From Amphiduros pacificus (Eukaryota > Annelida > Polychaeta > Phyllodocida > Hesionidae), in NCBI GenBank assembly GCA_949316495.1, contig OX439005.1:41724682-41788681 (forward strand): a DNA stretch of 64,000 nucleotides, given 5' to 3'. Below the pieces are notes generated by a model. It had not been told where the DNA came from and ran no database searches. It was given only the letters and a program-made list of their open reading frames with translations. A program made the position numbers and the translations under genes. This document shows, one piece after another, positions 1 to 11,836 of the stretch. How positions within the stretch are numbered: the first letter of the stretch is position 1; each line of letters begins with the position of its first letter.

Positions 1-668
1 CCAGGCTATCTAGTGCCCCACCAGGCTATCTAGTGCCTCACCAGGCTATCTAGTGCCCCACCCGGCTATCTAAAGCCCCACCAGGCTATCTAGTGCCCCA
101 CCAGGCTATCTAGTGCCCCAACCAGCTATCTAAAGCCCCACCAGGCTCTCCAGTGCCCCACCAGGCTATCCAGTGCCCCACCAGGCTATCCAGTGCCCCA
201 CCAGGCTATCTAGTGCCCCACCAGGCTATATGATGCCTCACTAGGCTATATGATGCCTCACCAGGCTATATGATGCCTCACCAGGCTATCTAGTGCTCCA
301 CCAGGCTATCTAGTGCCTCACCAGGCTATCTAGTGCCCCACCAGGCTATCCAGTGCCCCACCAGGCTATATAAAGCCCCACCAGGCTATCTAGTGCCCCA
401 CCAGGCTATCTAGTGCCTCACCAGGCTATCTAGTGCCCCACCAGGCTATCCAGTGCCCCACCAGGCTATCTAAAGCCCCACCAGGCTATCTAGTGCCCCA
501 CCAGGCTATCTAGTGCCTCACCAGGCTATCTAGTGCCCCACCCGGCTATCTAAAGCCCCACCAGGCTATCTAGTGCCCCACCAGGCTATCCAGTGCCCCA
601 CCAGGCTATCTAAAGCCCCACCAGGCTATCTAGTGCCCCACCAGGCTATCTAATACCTCACCAGGCTA
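1..668. repeat. 20-bp minisatellite array, left part
   Basis: About 33 head-to-tail copies of a 20-bp unit, typically CCAGGCTATCTAGTGCCCCA. Variants fall in the middle (TCTAGT, TCTAAA, TCCAGT, ATATGA) and are clustered, for example three ATATGATGCCTCA units in a row near 227-290, as expected from local unequal exchange. The array starts before the window and is interrupted at its right side by a SINE. Confidence 0.97.
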
Positions 669-996
669 GGGCCACAGACCGTGGCACAGTTGGTTAGAGC
701 GCCAGCTGATTAGCACCAGTTCCTCTGTGGTGATCCAAAGGTCATGGGTTCGATCCCCGGCCATGCCGAGATGAACTCATGACAAAATTTCCCACATGAG
801 CTGAGGCCCGAGCCAAAGGATTAACCCGTTGTCCTTGTAAATCTGTGACTGGGTGGATTGTCATGTCAAGGACCTGTGACATGACAATTCAGTGAAGCAG
901 CACTGTATCTGCTACAAGTAGGTCTCATCACGAAATGACTGAAATAATGTTGAAAGTGATGTAAAACCCCAAACAAACAAACAAAACAAACAAACC
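669..996 (+). mobile_element. tRNA-derived SINE inserted in the 20-bp array
   Basis: The RNA polymerase III promoter is clear. An A box, TGGCACAGTTGG, lies at 682-693 and a perfect B box, GGTTCGATCCC, at 747-757. A ~200-bp non-tRNA body follows and ends in a (CAAA)n-type tail at about 961-995. The whole is ~330 bp, a usual SINE size. It interrupts the 20-bp minisatellite, which resumes directly after the tail. No clear target-site duplication is visible; about 9 bp of one repeat unit are missing across the insertion. The family is not assigned. SINEs encode no protein and depend on a partner LINE. Confidence 0.85.
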
Positions 997-1060
997 CACC
1001 CGGCTATCTAAAGCCCCACCAGGCTATCTGGTGCCAAAGCAGGCTATTCTTTTGCCTCAC
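997..1060. repeat. 20-bp minisatellite array, right remnant
   Basis: Two to three further copies of the 20-bp unit (CCACCCGGCTATCTAAAGCC and relatives) continue after the SINE, degrading into unique sequence by about 1060. The shared variant (CCCGG...TAAAGC) also occurs at 61-80 and 541-560 in the left part, showing that both are one array. Confidence 0.9.
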
Positions 1061-2125
1061 TTTACAGATGCGTGATTCATGTATGGAGAGTATAGAATGG
1101 AATATAAGCACGAAGTTGTCAATGTATTGACTCTGATAGCATATTGCCTGGTAGCTAGTGCTTTGTGAAAGTTTGCAAAGTTCTACAACATGATCAGAAT
1201 GGAAGTTGTGCTTAAAGTTTGAGATTCACTTGTGACTGGTGAAGTCAGTATGGTTTAAATTACTGCTTTCCTAAATAACTTTCTTGCAATTGATCTTTGA
1301 CATGTCTGCATTATGATTATTGGCATCTAAAACCTTGATGAAAGGATAGCCTGATCATCAGAGATTGTCATAAATATTGATGAGAGAATTCTGTGAAAAC
1401 TGACCACTTGAATAGACTTTTGGTATTAAAAACAAACAAAAAATCAGCGTTTTGAAAAAGCGAGATAGATCAATACAGATTCACCTCAAATGAAAATGCT
1501 AAACAAAATACCGATTATTCACTGCACCAGTTCAGACACCATGCTGATAAATGAGCATAGAGGTGAATGGATTCTCACTGTATGTCTTGCAGCACAAGGC
1601 CAGAAAGGAAGCTGGTGCTATGTCAGAGTGTATTGTTACCCTCCGTGGAGTAACGCCCTCAATGCTTAGTAACCAAGATGCTGAATGAAGCCCTTCATCA
1701 CTACACATGCTTCGTATCAGATAAATATTGACACGTTTTCTGCTCCAAGCCGGCGAGGAAGATGTCTGTAATCACGCCACAGTTATCCTATCCCCTTCCC
1801 TCTCACAACTTGCACTGCCCCCTAAGCGGCTTTATGCCTCTCTATTTAGTTATTGAGTCAGAAAAGATTTAATCAGAGACCAAGATAAATATCTTAGAGT
1901 GACATTTGAGAGCAGGTCTGCTCAATGTCGGAGCAGGTCCGACATCGCTTTTCCATCTTTACTTTTCAGCCTGGTAGCAATCGGATGGGTGCATCCCCTT
2001 TTTTCCTTGGCCTCGGGCTAAGACTGTCTTAAGCATGAGATTGAAAGGCCCAGGTATGGCCTCTGTCTGAACATGTCCACGAAGTCAGCCGCTGCCTCCT
2101 CATCATGTCAATGCATCCCTCAAAT
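1061..2125. other. No gene seen; unique sequence
   Basis: AT-rich unique sequence with stops in all frames. A somewhat GC-richer part at about 1570-1830 has no open frame and no motif I recognise. Confidence 0.6.
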
Positions 2126-2312
2126 ATCCCACAAATATCCCACAAATATCCCACAAATATCCCACAAATATCCCACAAATATCCCACAAATATCCCACAA
2201 ATATCAAATAGCCCACAAATATCAAATAGCCCACAAATATCAAATAGCCCACAAATATCTCACAAATAGCCCATAAATATCTAATATCCCACCCATATCC
2301 CACAAATATCCA
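2126..2312. repeat. 11-bp minisatellite (AAATATCCCAC)n
   Basis: About 17 copies of an 11-bp unit, AAATATCCCAC. Towards the right a 20-bp compound unit (AAATATCAAATAGCCCAC plus neighbours) appears three times, so a second-level repeat has begun to form. Open frames on both strands here are by-products of the repeat. Confidence 0.95.
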
Positions 2313-3249
2313 ACAGATAATCAAATATGAGAGACTTTGTGAGAAACGTTGCCTCAGATAAATTTGGGGAAATACTTGGACTATAATAGTGCTCTCATCA
2401 TGGGTCCTGTACATCACTACGAGTCTGCTGACAAGTTCAGAGATGGGCCCTTAACCCCGGCCCTAAACATAATGTTTTACCTTCTATATTGCCTTTATGA
2501 ATCTGTTTGAATTCTATTATATGCCTACCATATTTTGTGAGATGCTAACCTTTTGAAAATATTACATTATATTCTTCATTTAAGTATTTTTTTTATAAGA
2601 ACCTTTGTTTTTAACCTGGAAAAAATTCCCAAATATTGTTTATATATTATGTAGACTGAACATCTCTGTTATATGTTATACCATTTCACTGAATAATGAA
2701 TGTTGTGATTTTCAAATGTATGACATAGAGTAAAGTTGTGAGCACTGCTATTTTGTATGCACTGATATTTGAGTATTTTTCTTTTTGGTTATACTTATAA
2801 GGAAGACTGATGATAGAAGGAGAAGAAATAATCTGTTGAAGAGATACTAGTTCACCTGATGCTAATCATTCCCTTTCTATTTAATTATGTGTTTTCCAGT
2901 ACTACTTTCTTAATATACATTTTACCATATAATTTTGTGTCAAAATTCCATAAAGGATCTTTGGAAGGGGTGTGTAACTTTCAATCAAGATTCTTGCAGG
3001 AGGGTTCAATTATATAGTGCTGGTTGTATGACGTCTGTGCGGTGCTAAGATGCGACAACTAACAACCCTGTTATTCTGAGAACGCAACAAGCTCGTCATG
3101 TGTCAGAGACAAAGTGTGCACATAGAGATAGAGAAGTTCAAACAAGGCTTCCTCTCCAACTCACTATGAGGCAATCTGTGTGTGACCACTACATGCCACC
3201 ATGTCTGCTTCACAGTGCACTCTTGTAAGGTGTCTGATATAACATGTAT

Positions 3250-3251
<2 letters not shown>
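2313..3251. other. No gene seen; AT-rich unique sequence
   Basis: Very AT-rich sequence with many stops. I see no exon, RNA gene or repeat. Confidence 0.6.

Positions 3252-3299
<48 letters not shown>
3252..3299. repeat. (TA)n microsatellite
   Basis: Uninterrupted alternating AT for about 48 bp. Tyrosine/isoleucine-rich open frames across it come only from the microsatellite. Confidence 0.97.
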
Positions 3300-3303
<4 letters not shown>

Positions 3304-3668
3304 AAGGAAAGGTGGCACAAAGAGAAACCTGACAAAAACAGGGCTAATTTGTTTGTAGCTCTGATTTCACAACTGAGACTAAATATAAAAGTTAATCAAT
3401 CATACAGGGATGCCTCGTGTCAAGTTTCTTGTCACTGTGGCCTAAGATGGCATGCCTTGTTAAGGCTTTTCACACTTCTGGCTGATAATGTCCTGTGGGG
3501 CCGGAAGTCCAGAACAGAGGGGAAAAAGAGACATTGTACTATTGGCAGTGCACTATCTCTTTTAATTAACTCTTATTAGGGGGAGTTTTTTAATGTGTTA
3601 ATGATATCGAAAGAGTTTGTGAGGTGTGCTTGAGACTCTCACTCAGTTCTAGATATCCCACTCTCTCT

Positions 3669-4025
3669 GACCTGATCTTCATACCTATATATAGCCAGAT
3701 TGTGAGGTGTGTCGATTGCTCTCTTTGACCTGATCTTCATACCTGTATATAGCCAGATTGTGAGGTGTGTCGATTGCTCTCTCAGACCTGATCTTCATAC
3801 CTGTATATAGCCAGATTGTGAGGTGTGTCGATTGCTCTCTCTGACCTGATCTTCATACCTAAATATAGCCAGATTGTGAGGTGTGTCAATTGCTCTCTTT
3901 GACCTGATCTTCATACCTATATATAGCCAGATTGTGAGGTATGTCGATTGCTCACTTTGACCTGATCTTCATACCTACATGTATATATAGCCAGATTGTG
4001 AGGTGTGTCGATTGCTCTCTTTGAT
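3669..4025. repeat. 58-bp minisatellite, 6 copies
   Basis: Six tandem copies of a ~58-bp unit beginning GACCTGATCTTCATACCT and including TATATAGCCAGATTGTGAGG. One copy carries a small internal expansion (TACATGTATATATAG). Related degenerate units flank it at 3620-3668 and 4026-4100. Confidence 0.95.
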
Positions 4026-4653
4026 TTGTTCCAGATATCCCCTCCTCTTTGACCTGACCTTTATATATAGCTGACCTGACCTATATATAGCTGCATATAA
4101 GTGATCAGGATGTGCTGCTTCTCTCATGCTTCAATGTTCCAATTATCAGTCCAATTTTTGCTTATCATCCTAATAAATCAAATACAAGACTAAATATATA
4201 GATTTGAAAGATATACAATTTTTGTTTTGTTCTGAGGATTGAATACTCTGCATTACACAGGTAGTGTTTAATTACTACCTCTGCAGTCATTGCTCTGATT
4301 TTGATCTCATTCAAAGTTTGGAACTCCCCGAGTCATTAATACTTGCCTTGCTCACAAATATATTATCAAATCTGAATTGACCAACATTAGGTTATATACT
4401 GTAACCAGGTTTCTGGAACATATACTGACCAATCAGTACAACTGCCAGTCCAAGACAAATCTATTTATATTCTTTCATCAATGAGCTGACAGTCAGATAT
4501 TTCTGAATACGAATGACTTGCATTCAATTCTGTGCACACATTTATAGCTTTGGTGGCAGGGACTGATATGATAGAGAAGTCTTGCTATGGAAGGTAAGGA
4601 TTGAATAGTGATAATTATATTTGGAAACATTGTCTTGAAAACTTGGATATGAA
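4026..4653. other. No gene seen; unique sequence
   Basis: It begins with decayed relatives of the 58-bp unit (GACCTGACC, TATATATAGCTG), then AT-rich unique sequence with no supported feature. Confidence 0.6.
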
Positions 4654-4697
4654 GAAAAGTGGAACTTTCCCCATCTGCATTGCAAGTTCCACTTTTC
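4654..4697. other. Perfect 14-bp inverted repeat (hairpin)
   Basis: GAAAAGTGGAACTT at 4654-4667 is matched exactly in reverse complement by 4684-4697, with a 16-nt loop. The stem is too short for a standard microRNA precursor, and no tail of T residues suggests a polymerase III product. Function unknown. Confidence 0.8.
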
Positions 4698-4888
4698 CCC
4701 CGGACTTGAAGCATTGTCCTTTAATATTTTCCTAAATCATGTACTTGTCAAAGAGATGTGGCTTTATGGCCTGGAATAATTCCCCAAAGTTGTCTTTGGC
4801 AAATAGAGAAATTACCATCATTTGAGAACAAGGCCATTTCCCAAATGGTGCTAATAGTGGAGGCTTACCATGTCGCCATTCTGAAAGC

Positions 4889-4970
4889 TGTCATTGTGGC
4901 TCATATCGGTGTCATTGTCGGCCTCGTTCTGTCATTGTGGCTAACAGCAGTGTCATTGTCAGCCTCATTC
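4889..4970. repeat. 41-bp tandem duplication
   Basis: Two tandem 41-bp copies, each holding two TGTCATTGT motifs, at 4889-4929 and 4930-4970. They lie inside an 89-codon open frame (4758-5027) that has no recognisable domain and that I do not call a gene. Confidence 0.85.
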
Positions 4971-6335
4971 ATAGTCACAGCCCATATACAGATATATACA
5001 CCTCGCTTTATAGCTTATTCCAAATAACGGCTTAGAACTTTTGTGAAGTGATCATGGGTTATGATATGTTCATGTGCGATTTCAGTCTCTGTGTAGTTGG
5101 TGGTCAGATGTTTTTTTTTTTTTAAATTAAGGTGCCCATCTCAGTCCCCTGCTGCTGAAGCAGGACAGACCTTAATGCCATCTTCCTCCTCCCCCAGCTC
5201 TCCATTTTGGCCCACAATAAACCTGTCCCAAATTGAGCAAATTGGGGCTACAAATTTGGCCAAGTGAGCAGATTGTATGGTTGGAGATGGGTTTTTTCTT
5301 GGGCTATTACTTGGTATGCTAGGCCCGCTAGGCTATTGACAAGGCATGGCCTTCCATTATACAGAGACTTTACAGGGATACTTTAGAGGGGGTAGTTAAT
5401 CATAAATTACCATCTGCTGGCCAGCCTGACTAATCTGGGACAAATAGGGTGTGAAAATATGTCATATAGGGGGCTTGGGGGTAGAGGGATGTTGAGTAAG
5501 AGGATTATATCTATTGGTATTGTTTTATTGGGGGATTATCTTGGCATTTCTCTTTTAGCCTTAGCTTCCTAATATTACTTACAACTATATTTTTTGTATC
5601 TTAATTGATGTCATGAAAGAAAGGACAAATCAATGAATCAGTGATGTTTTGTGATGTTATTAAGAGAAGACATTTTTCTCACTGTTTGGCTATCTGTATG
5701 TGGTACTGGAATGTTAGAAAAGTGAAGGGTGTGTGCTGATGGAGGGCACAATGGTTGATTGTTTATTCCATGGAGTGTGCTCCCAGCGGTGTGGCAGACA
5801 CTTAGAAGATTAAGCACTCACACTCTGTAATCAGCTGTAAAAGTGTGCAACACCTTGAGAATTCCTGATACCACAGAATCCCGCTCTCTTCAAAACAAAG
5901 AACAATTTGCCACTGAAACTCTGTGATCATTGTTGATGTTACCTTTGTCTCATCAACATTTTTAGGTGAAACTTTACAAGGAACGTTGAATACTTAATAA
6001 CATGGAAATTTCTGAAATTTCAGACTATGATTAAATTGATTTTCTGACAACATTTCAAAGTAGAGCTAAGCTTGAGAACCTGTCAAATCAGATGATGATT
6101 CTGATTTTGAGTTTGCTGAGAAACATGAACATGGCTTCTTATGATAATGACATCAGGGAACATTGTCGGACAGAAGTGCACAGGGGTGAGGGGCTCAGAA
6201 AAGGATTTGCCAGGTCATGTTCTAATTGCTATCTATCTAATATATATCTATGTATTGGGCTTACTTGACAATGGAAAAGAGAAAGTTAGAATTGGAAACT
6301 AATGGTGCCATATTTGACATACTAGTTCCTTTTAT
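4971..6335. other. No gene seen; unique sequence
   Basis: Unique AT-rich sequence with a T13-type run near 5110 and a GC-richer part at 5130-5280 without a convincing open frame. Confidence 0.55.
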
Positions 6336-6717
6336 TGTCCCCCACATTCTTCGTAATGCGAAAAGCAGGGGACATTAGGTTGAGCTGCATCCATGTGTGC
6401 ATGTTTCTGTGGTAATTTACTTGTGTGCATGACACAGCCACAATGGTTTGACATTTACCTTAGATATTGCACACATGCACTCCTGGGGACCTTCCTCTGA
6501 TCTGATTAGATAATGGTTTTGATTGGTCAGTTTCTGTTGCCATGACAACCATGTTGCCAACTTGGCTTGTGTGCATGATACAGCCAGAATGGTTTGACAT
6601 TTAGCTTAGATATTGCACACATGTACTCCTGGGGACCCTTCCCCAATCTGATTAGGTTATGACAGTGATTGGTTGGATTTTGTTGCCATGGCAGGTGTCC
6701 AAAGTGCGGGGGACTGA
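6336..6717 (+). mobile_element. Hairpin-ended nonautonomous element, family 2, copy 1
   Basis: The left end is a hairpin: TGTCCCC at 6336-6342 pairs with GGGGACA at 6368-6374. The right end near 6708-6715 carries GGGGGACT, repeating the right arm of that hairpin. Between them lie two ~130-bp tandem monomers, each with ATTGCACACATG, CTCCTGGGGACC and TGTTGCCATG. A second copy lies at 27007-27925. There is no coding capacity. A fold at the left end whose arm recurs at the right end resembles Helentron-associated (HINE) elements, but the superfamily is inference. The direction given is the one in which the hairpin is the left end. Confidence 0.7.
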
Positions 6718-7796
6718 GAGTCGATGCTTTTGTTGATAATGTTCAGAACACTTTATTGATATTATTTGCACATATTATTGTAACATATTGATCAGTCGTT
6801 TTCAGAATATTAACAAGCTTTTCCCATCTCTTGTACTAATATTTCATTGAAAAAGAACTTGGTCAGTAAATTTAGAAAATTATGCGGTTTTGATCGAGAC
6901 AAAATTAGTTAACCAAATACCCGAAAGAAGCTGAGACATCAAAGTTAGGACCAGGCTATTCTGAGTAGATGATCACGTAGGAAGATAAAATGCAGAGCGT
7001 GCATGATATGATATGACAATGTGATTATGGCTTTCTTTGAAGTGAGACTTATGGAGGACGTGAAAGATGATCCAAATTTACTTTGATTTCCCCACGGAAG
7101 GAATACTATGTATAAATCATATGCACCAGAGAAATTAAGTAGACTGGGACAGCTCTGAGACCTGAAATTTGTAGGTAAATTAAGACACTGCCATTCCTTT
7201 ATTATGAACATGACCTGATGCTGAGTTGATATTACAAATGATATTATCAAAATCGACTTTCAGGCAAGAAAGTCATATCTTTATTATATACAATATCTAC
7301 CTCGGTAGGGCATGACCTCAAATAATTTTTGTATGGCTGTATATTATACTTAGTATGGAAAATATTATTTATATTAATAATGATATTATCAATATTATTA
7401 ATATTATTTTTGCTGACTTTTGTTGTTGTCATATTACACATTCAAAATGGGTTCCTTCCTTTACTTCCTTACATTATACAGCAGACTGAGGAAATATTTC
7501 TCTGCGAGATTCATTGTTGCTTCTCTGTGTTCGTGTGGATGGCATGGCAACCATCGCCTCAAGAACACAAACCTACTACAAGTGTCCTATCATATCCAGG
7601 GGGCCATTAGTTTCTGAATCATTGCAAACAAATAAGATTATCATGTATGAAGAAAGAGGTTTCTATTTAGAGACGTAATATTGAACAAAATCTTACAATA
7701 TTTAAGCATTTATTTTTAAAGTCATGTGTTTGTTTTGTCTATATTCACTGCTTATGCAGCACAGCATGTATTTTCATGGTTATATCAGGTCAGAAA
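6718..7796. other. No gene seen; AT-rich unique sequence
   Basis: AT-rich sequence, including an (ATT)-rich stretch at about 7360-7420. Short overlapping open frames on both strands at 7250-7610 are low-complexity and unsupported. Confidence 0.6.
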
Positions 7797-8000
7797 GAAG
7801 CCTTTTTTACTCTGGATCCTTCGGAACCAGTCATGGAGTACTGGTTAGAGTGAGAAACATCTGACGGATATCCACCTATATATCCAGCTCGCTTGGCCAT
7901 GCAGTATGACCAATCCCTATGTCCCATCTAAGAATAGAACCCCAGACTGTTAGCATTGGAAACAGCCATCTTACCAACTAAGCCAGTTACCAGCTCTGAT
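7797..8000 (-). mobile_element. tRNA-derived SINE, minus strand
   Basis: Read on the minus strand from about 8000, a tRNA-like head carries an A box TGGCTTAGTTGG (plus-strand 7974-7985) and a decayed B box GGGGTTCTATTC (near 7930-7943). A ~130-bp body follows down to about 7797. Head and length fit an old SINE. It differs from the SINEs at 669, 27425 and 40014. A plain tRNA pseudogene is the alternative. Confidence 0.6.
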
Positions 8001-9712
8001 GAAGTCATATACTTGCATGAAGTCATGTATTGGACTTGCATAACCTTATCAAGGCACAATACATCATGACCAGTCGGTGCTCATGCCTAACTGTTCACAT
8101 TGGCTTAAATTTGGAGTTGATTCTACCCAATTATCCCACGTTATCGGTAACAAAGCGCAGGAGGATTGCCAGTCAAAATGCAGCATATCACATTGGTAAC
8201 TCCACCACATAATCATACAACTTTAATTGAATTATAATTAGAATGAGAATTTTATTCACCCATTAAGAATGGGACTTTTGTCTTTTGATAGTATGAAGAT
8301 ACAAAGCAAAATAACGTATTGAATAATTATGTCTTTAATTACACTCTGAGATTTTATGTGCTGTAATGAATATGATCAAATATTTAGAATTATTTTGTGA
8401 GTGGTGGTAATTGATGAATGGTGGGATATCAAAAAATAGCCTTTGCTTTATTTGATTAATCGATCTTAAGGGATGAATTTTCAACAAAGTAAAAATGGTA
8501 AAATAAAAGGAATATATCTTTGTAATTGCAGCTGTATTGACAGATACAAAGTTTCATCTCATTTTAATTTTATCGGGACATGCTTTTGTGTTTAGATTGC
8601 ATGTGAAACAGGACAAAATCCTTTGAGAATCAGGTTTACCAATCTGAATTTATTTCTTTTTATTTGGTTAGCTTTGTTTACACCCAAGGAGATGGTCTGT
8701 GATGAGAGAAAAGATTGATTTCCCTACCAGTTTGAACATATTTTGTTAAGCCTTGTTGAAAGCCCTGTTGATGTTATGTGAATTTGAGGCCATGCTTTTT
8801 AAAAATCTATTTTGCATTGCCACAGGTCACACAACATTTATATGGCTGAATATATGCTGTATGTGAAGTCTTGGGCAGAGATCTGTAAAATCCAATCTCA
8901 GTTGAAGAAAATACCTCAATACAGCATCATCAATGATGAACACATTTTTTTATCAAGGTGATATTGAAGGACTAAATTTGTAAATGAAAGAGACTGTTCT
9001 CTGAGAAATAGACTTTGCTGAACAGAACAGAAATAGATTGCTCAGGCAGCTGACACTGCGGGTAAAATATGGGTCATATGGTACGCAATAATCCAGTGAT
9101 ATCTGAGTGGTCTGATTTGTAGGACAATTGAGGTAGGGTTTGGGTATTGTGATGAAAGCACCCAGGTTATGGGAATAGGTCTTCAGCAAAGGTCAAAGGT
9201 CACACATCCATCATGTTCATGTACTCCACCACAGAAGAGCGGGTGTCCAGTGATATTGAAATTACAGGAATGGCTACTCTAGGTTTTTTTCTAATTTGAC
9301 AAGATGATTTCTGCAATATTCAGCTAATAGCAAAATTTCTATGTAATATCTAATGGACATGTTCTTGGAATAGAAATTCGATCTTAGGAAGGTAAAATGG
9401 AGGTTTGGTGATTTTGTAACTTGGAGTGTTATCCTCCAAGATAGAAAAAGACCAACCTTGAGGGACAAGAGAGGGGTGAGGAGGGTTACAGAGGGATTAA
9501 CCCCAGGGTAAATAGGATGGCTTGACGGAGGATACACGAGAGAATTATGACACTCTATGAGATTACTTGGCTGTGCTATGATGCAGTAAATCCCATTAAC
9601 TTGATATGAACCCAGAACCTGAATACACTTCACCTTTGTCACAAACATTTTATTAGTCTTGCCAATTAATTAGGCAATATATCATTGAAAGTCAAAGCAT
9701 ACTGCATCTCAT
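8001..9712. other. No gene seen; unique sequence
   Basis: AT-rich unique sequence. A 124-codon minus-strand open frame at 9274-9648 has no domain, no splice context I can support and ordinary intergenic composition, so it is not called. Confidence 0.55.
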
Positions 9713-10422
9713 ATTCCATGGCAGATCACTTCCACATTGTTGTTGTCACATCCCATGGCAGATCACTTCCACATTGTTGTTGACATATTCCATGGCAGAT
9801 CACTTCCACATTGTTGTTGTCACATCCCATGGCAGATCACTTCCACATTGTTGTTGTCACATCCCATGGCAGATCACTTCCACATTGTTGTTGTCATATT
9901 CCAGGGCAGATCACTTCCACATTGTTGTTGTCACATCCCATGGCAGATCACTTCCACATTGTTGTTGTCATATCCCGTGGCAGATCACTTCCACATTGCT
10001 GTTGTCACATCCCATGGCAGATCACTTCCACATTGTAGTTGTCATATTCCATGGCAGATCACTTCCACATTGTTGTTGTCACATCCCATGGCAGATCACT
10101 TCCACATTGTTGTTGTCACATCCCATGGCAGATCACTTCCACATTGTTGTTGTCACATTCCATGTTAGATCACTTCCACATTGTTGTTGTCATATTCCAT
10201 GGCAGATCACTTCCACATTGTTGTTGTCATATTCCAGGGCAGATCACTTCCACATTGTTGTTGTCACATCCCATGGCAGATCACTTCCACATTGTTGTTG
10301 TCACATCCCATGGCAGATCACTTCCACATTGTTGTTGTCATATTCCATGGCAGATCACTTCCACATTGTTGTTGTCACATCCCATGGCAGATCACTTCCA
10401 CATTGTTGTTGTCACATCCCAT
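9713..10422. repeat. 37-bp minisatellite, about 19 copies
   Basis: A 37-bp unit containing CATGGCAGATCACTTCCACA followed by TTGTTGTTGTCA, repeated about 19 times with no length change. Variation is mainly CATCCCATGG versus CATATTCCATGG. The unit has no stop codon in any forward frame, so all three plus-strand frames run open. As 37 is not a multiple of three, each frame cycles through all phases, which argues against coding. Confidence 0.97.
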
Positions 10423-11786
10423 AGTTATCCACTTAAATATTTGTTGACCCTTTCCCTTTGATATTAAATCTAAATATTTGGTAACAATGATTTCTTTCAC
10501 TCTCATAATATTCAAACATTTACCTATTCTCAAATAGATACCCGAGATTTAAGAACACATTATTATCACACAGCATGATGTCTCAGAGACCAAGGACCTC
10601 AGAAATGAAACAAAAATAAAACAATCTTTAAAATGTGACTTTTCTACATAATTATCAGAATTCTTGGTCATTTTAGAATAACCCAACTTATACGAGCCTG
10701 AGTTGTCTCACATTGTCAGTATCATTTAAAACAACTCTTAATAGAATGATCATTTTACCTGTCATTGTCAACACATGGGTATTCTAAGTGTGTGTATATA
10801 AGTACAAATGGAATTGTATTAATTTAATGCTTTCCAGGAAAACTACCATCATTCTGGCTTCAATGCTCATAACAATTACTATAAGTTATATATATATATA
10901 TTTTTGATGAGACAAAACAATAGGGACACAAAGAAGAAATTTCCTGTGGACATGCCAAGGTAACAGTCACTTCTGTCTTATCACAGAAAGTGATCAAAAC
11001 AGACACAAGGTTTGTCATGGGCCCTGAAGAATTGAAGACTTCCACAAAGGGTCAAGAAGGTCAAATTGGTAGAAAGTAAACATGTTGTATCCAGCAAGAT
11101 TATTAGATCACTGACCCAATGATGGCAGCAACTGGTATTGTTGTCTTACTTAAAATCTGTGTGCTGTATTATTCTGGCTTGCTGTCTCATTTGTGTAAGG
11201 AATACCAAGGCTTTGTGGAGTGGGCTAATAAGGTATAACAATGAGAGCTTCCCCAGTGCCCTCTGGGGGGAAATGCTGGCAACAACCATGCTAATATAGG
11301 CCCCCTGCATAAGATATGACATCCCACCCCATGTTTGTATGCTAATAAGAGGTAAAGACATTCAACTAATGGGATCTCGTTATTCACAAGCTGGAGAAAG
11401 CTTGTCAGCATATTGATGAGAGGAAGGCCATAGAAAGCGGCAGTTAATCTGCAGTAAGCACTCTCATTATGCCCTCTGTATTCCAATAATCCACTCAGAT
11501 GATTTTTAAGGGACTCTGTATAATCTCACCCGAAAAAGGATGATAATACGAGAAGATTCAGCAATGTATAATGATGTTTTATGCATGAATCTGGATGACA
11601 TGTGGTTATTGGTTGTTTGTGTCAAGTGGTGCCATATATTTGATGCTCAGGTAACCGATGACAACCATCTATATTAACAGCTCTGATTCAGATTTGAAAA
11701 AGATTTCGTACTAACTGATTAGTCTATATACTGTCATGTCAGGTATGATGTATAATATTAAAAGATATTTTCAAGGACAAAGGTAG
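10423..11786. other. No gene seen; unique sequence
   Basis: AT-rich unique sequence. The part at 11160-11490 is less AT-rich and carries overlapping short minus-strand frames that match nothing I know. It could be non-coding regulatory sequence, but no motif proves that. Confidence 0.5.
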
Positions 11787-11836
11787 GTATGAACAACGAG
11801 ACTAGAAGAGATCTCTTCTAGTCTCGTTGGTATGAA
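11787..11836. other. Perfect 36-bp palindrome flanked by 7-bp direct repeats
   Basis: CAACGAGACTAGAAGAGA at 11794-11811 is followed immediately, with no spacer, by its exact reverse complement at 11812-11829. The same 7 bp, GTATGAA, lies on each side (11787-11793 and 11830-11836). Terminal inverted repeats inside a target-site duplication are the signature of a DNA transposon insertion. Here nothing lies between the inverted repeats, so it may be a fully deleted miniature element. A template-switch event or an assembly artefact could also make such a palindrome. Confidence 0.85.

Noticed and set aside
1-668. CRISPR-like array
   Set aside because: Units are contiguous 20-mers with no unique spacers, in an animal genome context.
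4758-5027. 89-codon frame with a hydrophobic middle, possible membrane protein
   Set aside because: The hydrophobic part coincides with a 41-bp tandem duplication; no homology recognised and no splice or promoter support.
7925-8000. Functional tRNA gene on the minus strand
   Set aside because: The B box is decayed and no cloverleaf forms.
9737-10461. 216-codon and shorter plus-strand frames with MADHFHIVV repeats
   Set aside because: All three forward frames are open in a 37-bp repeat; the phase changes each unit, so no single protein repeat is under selection.
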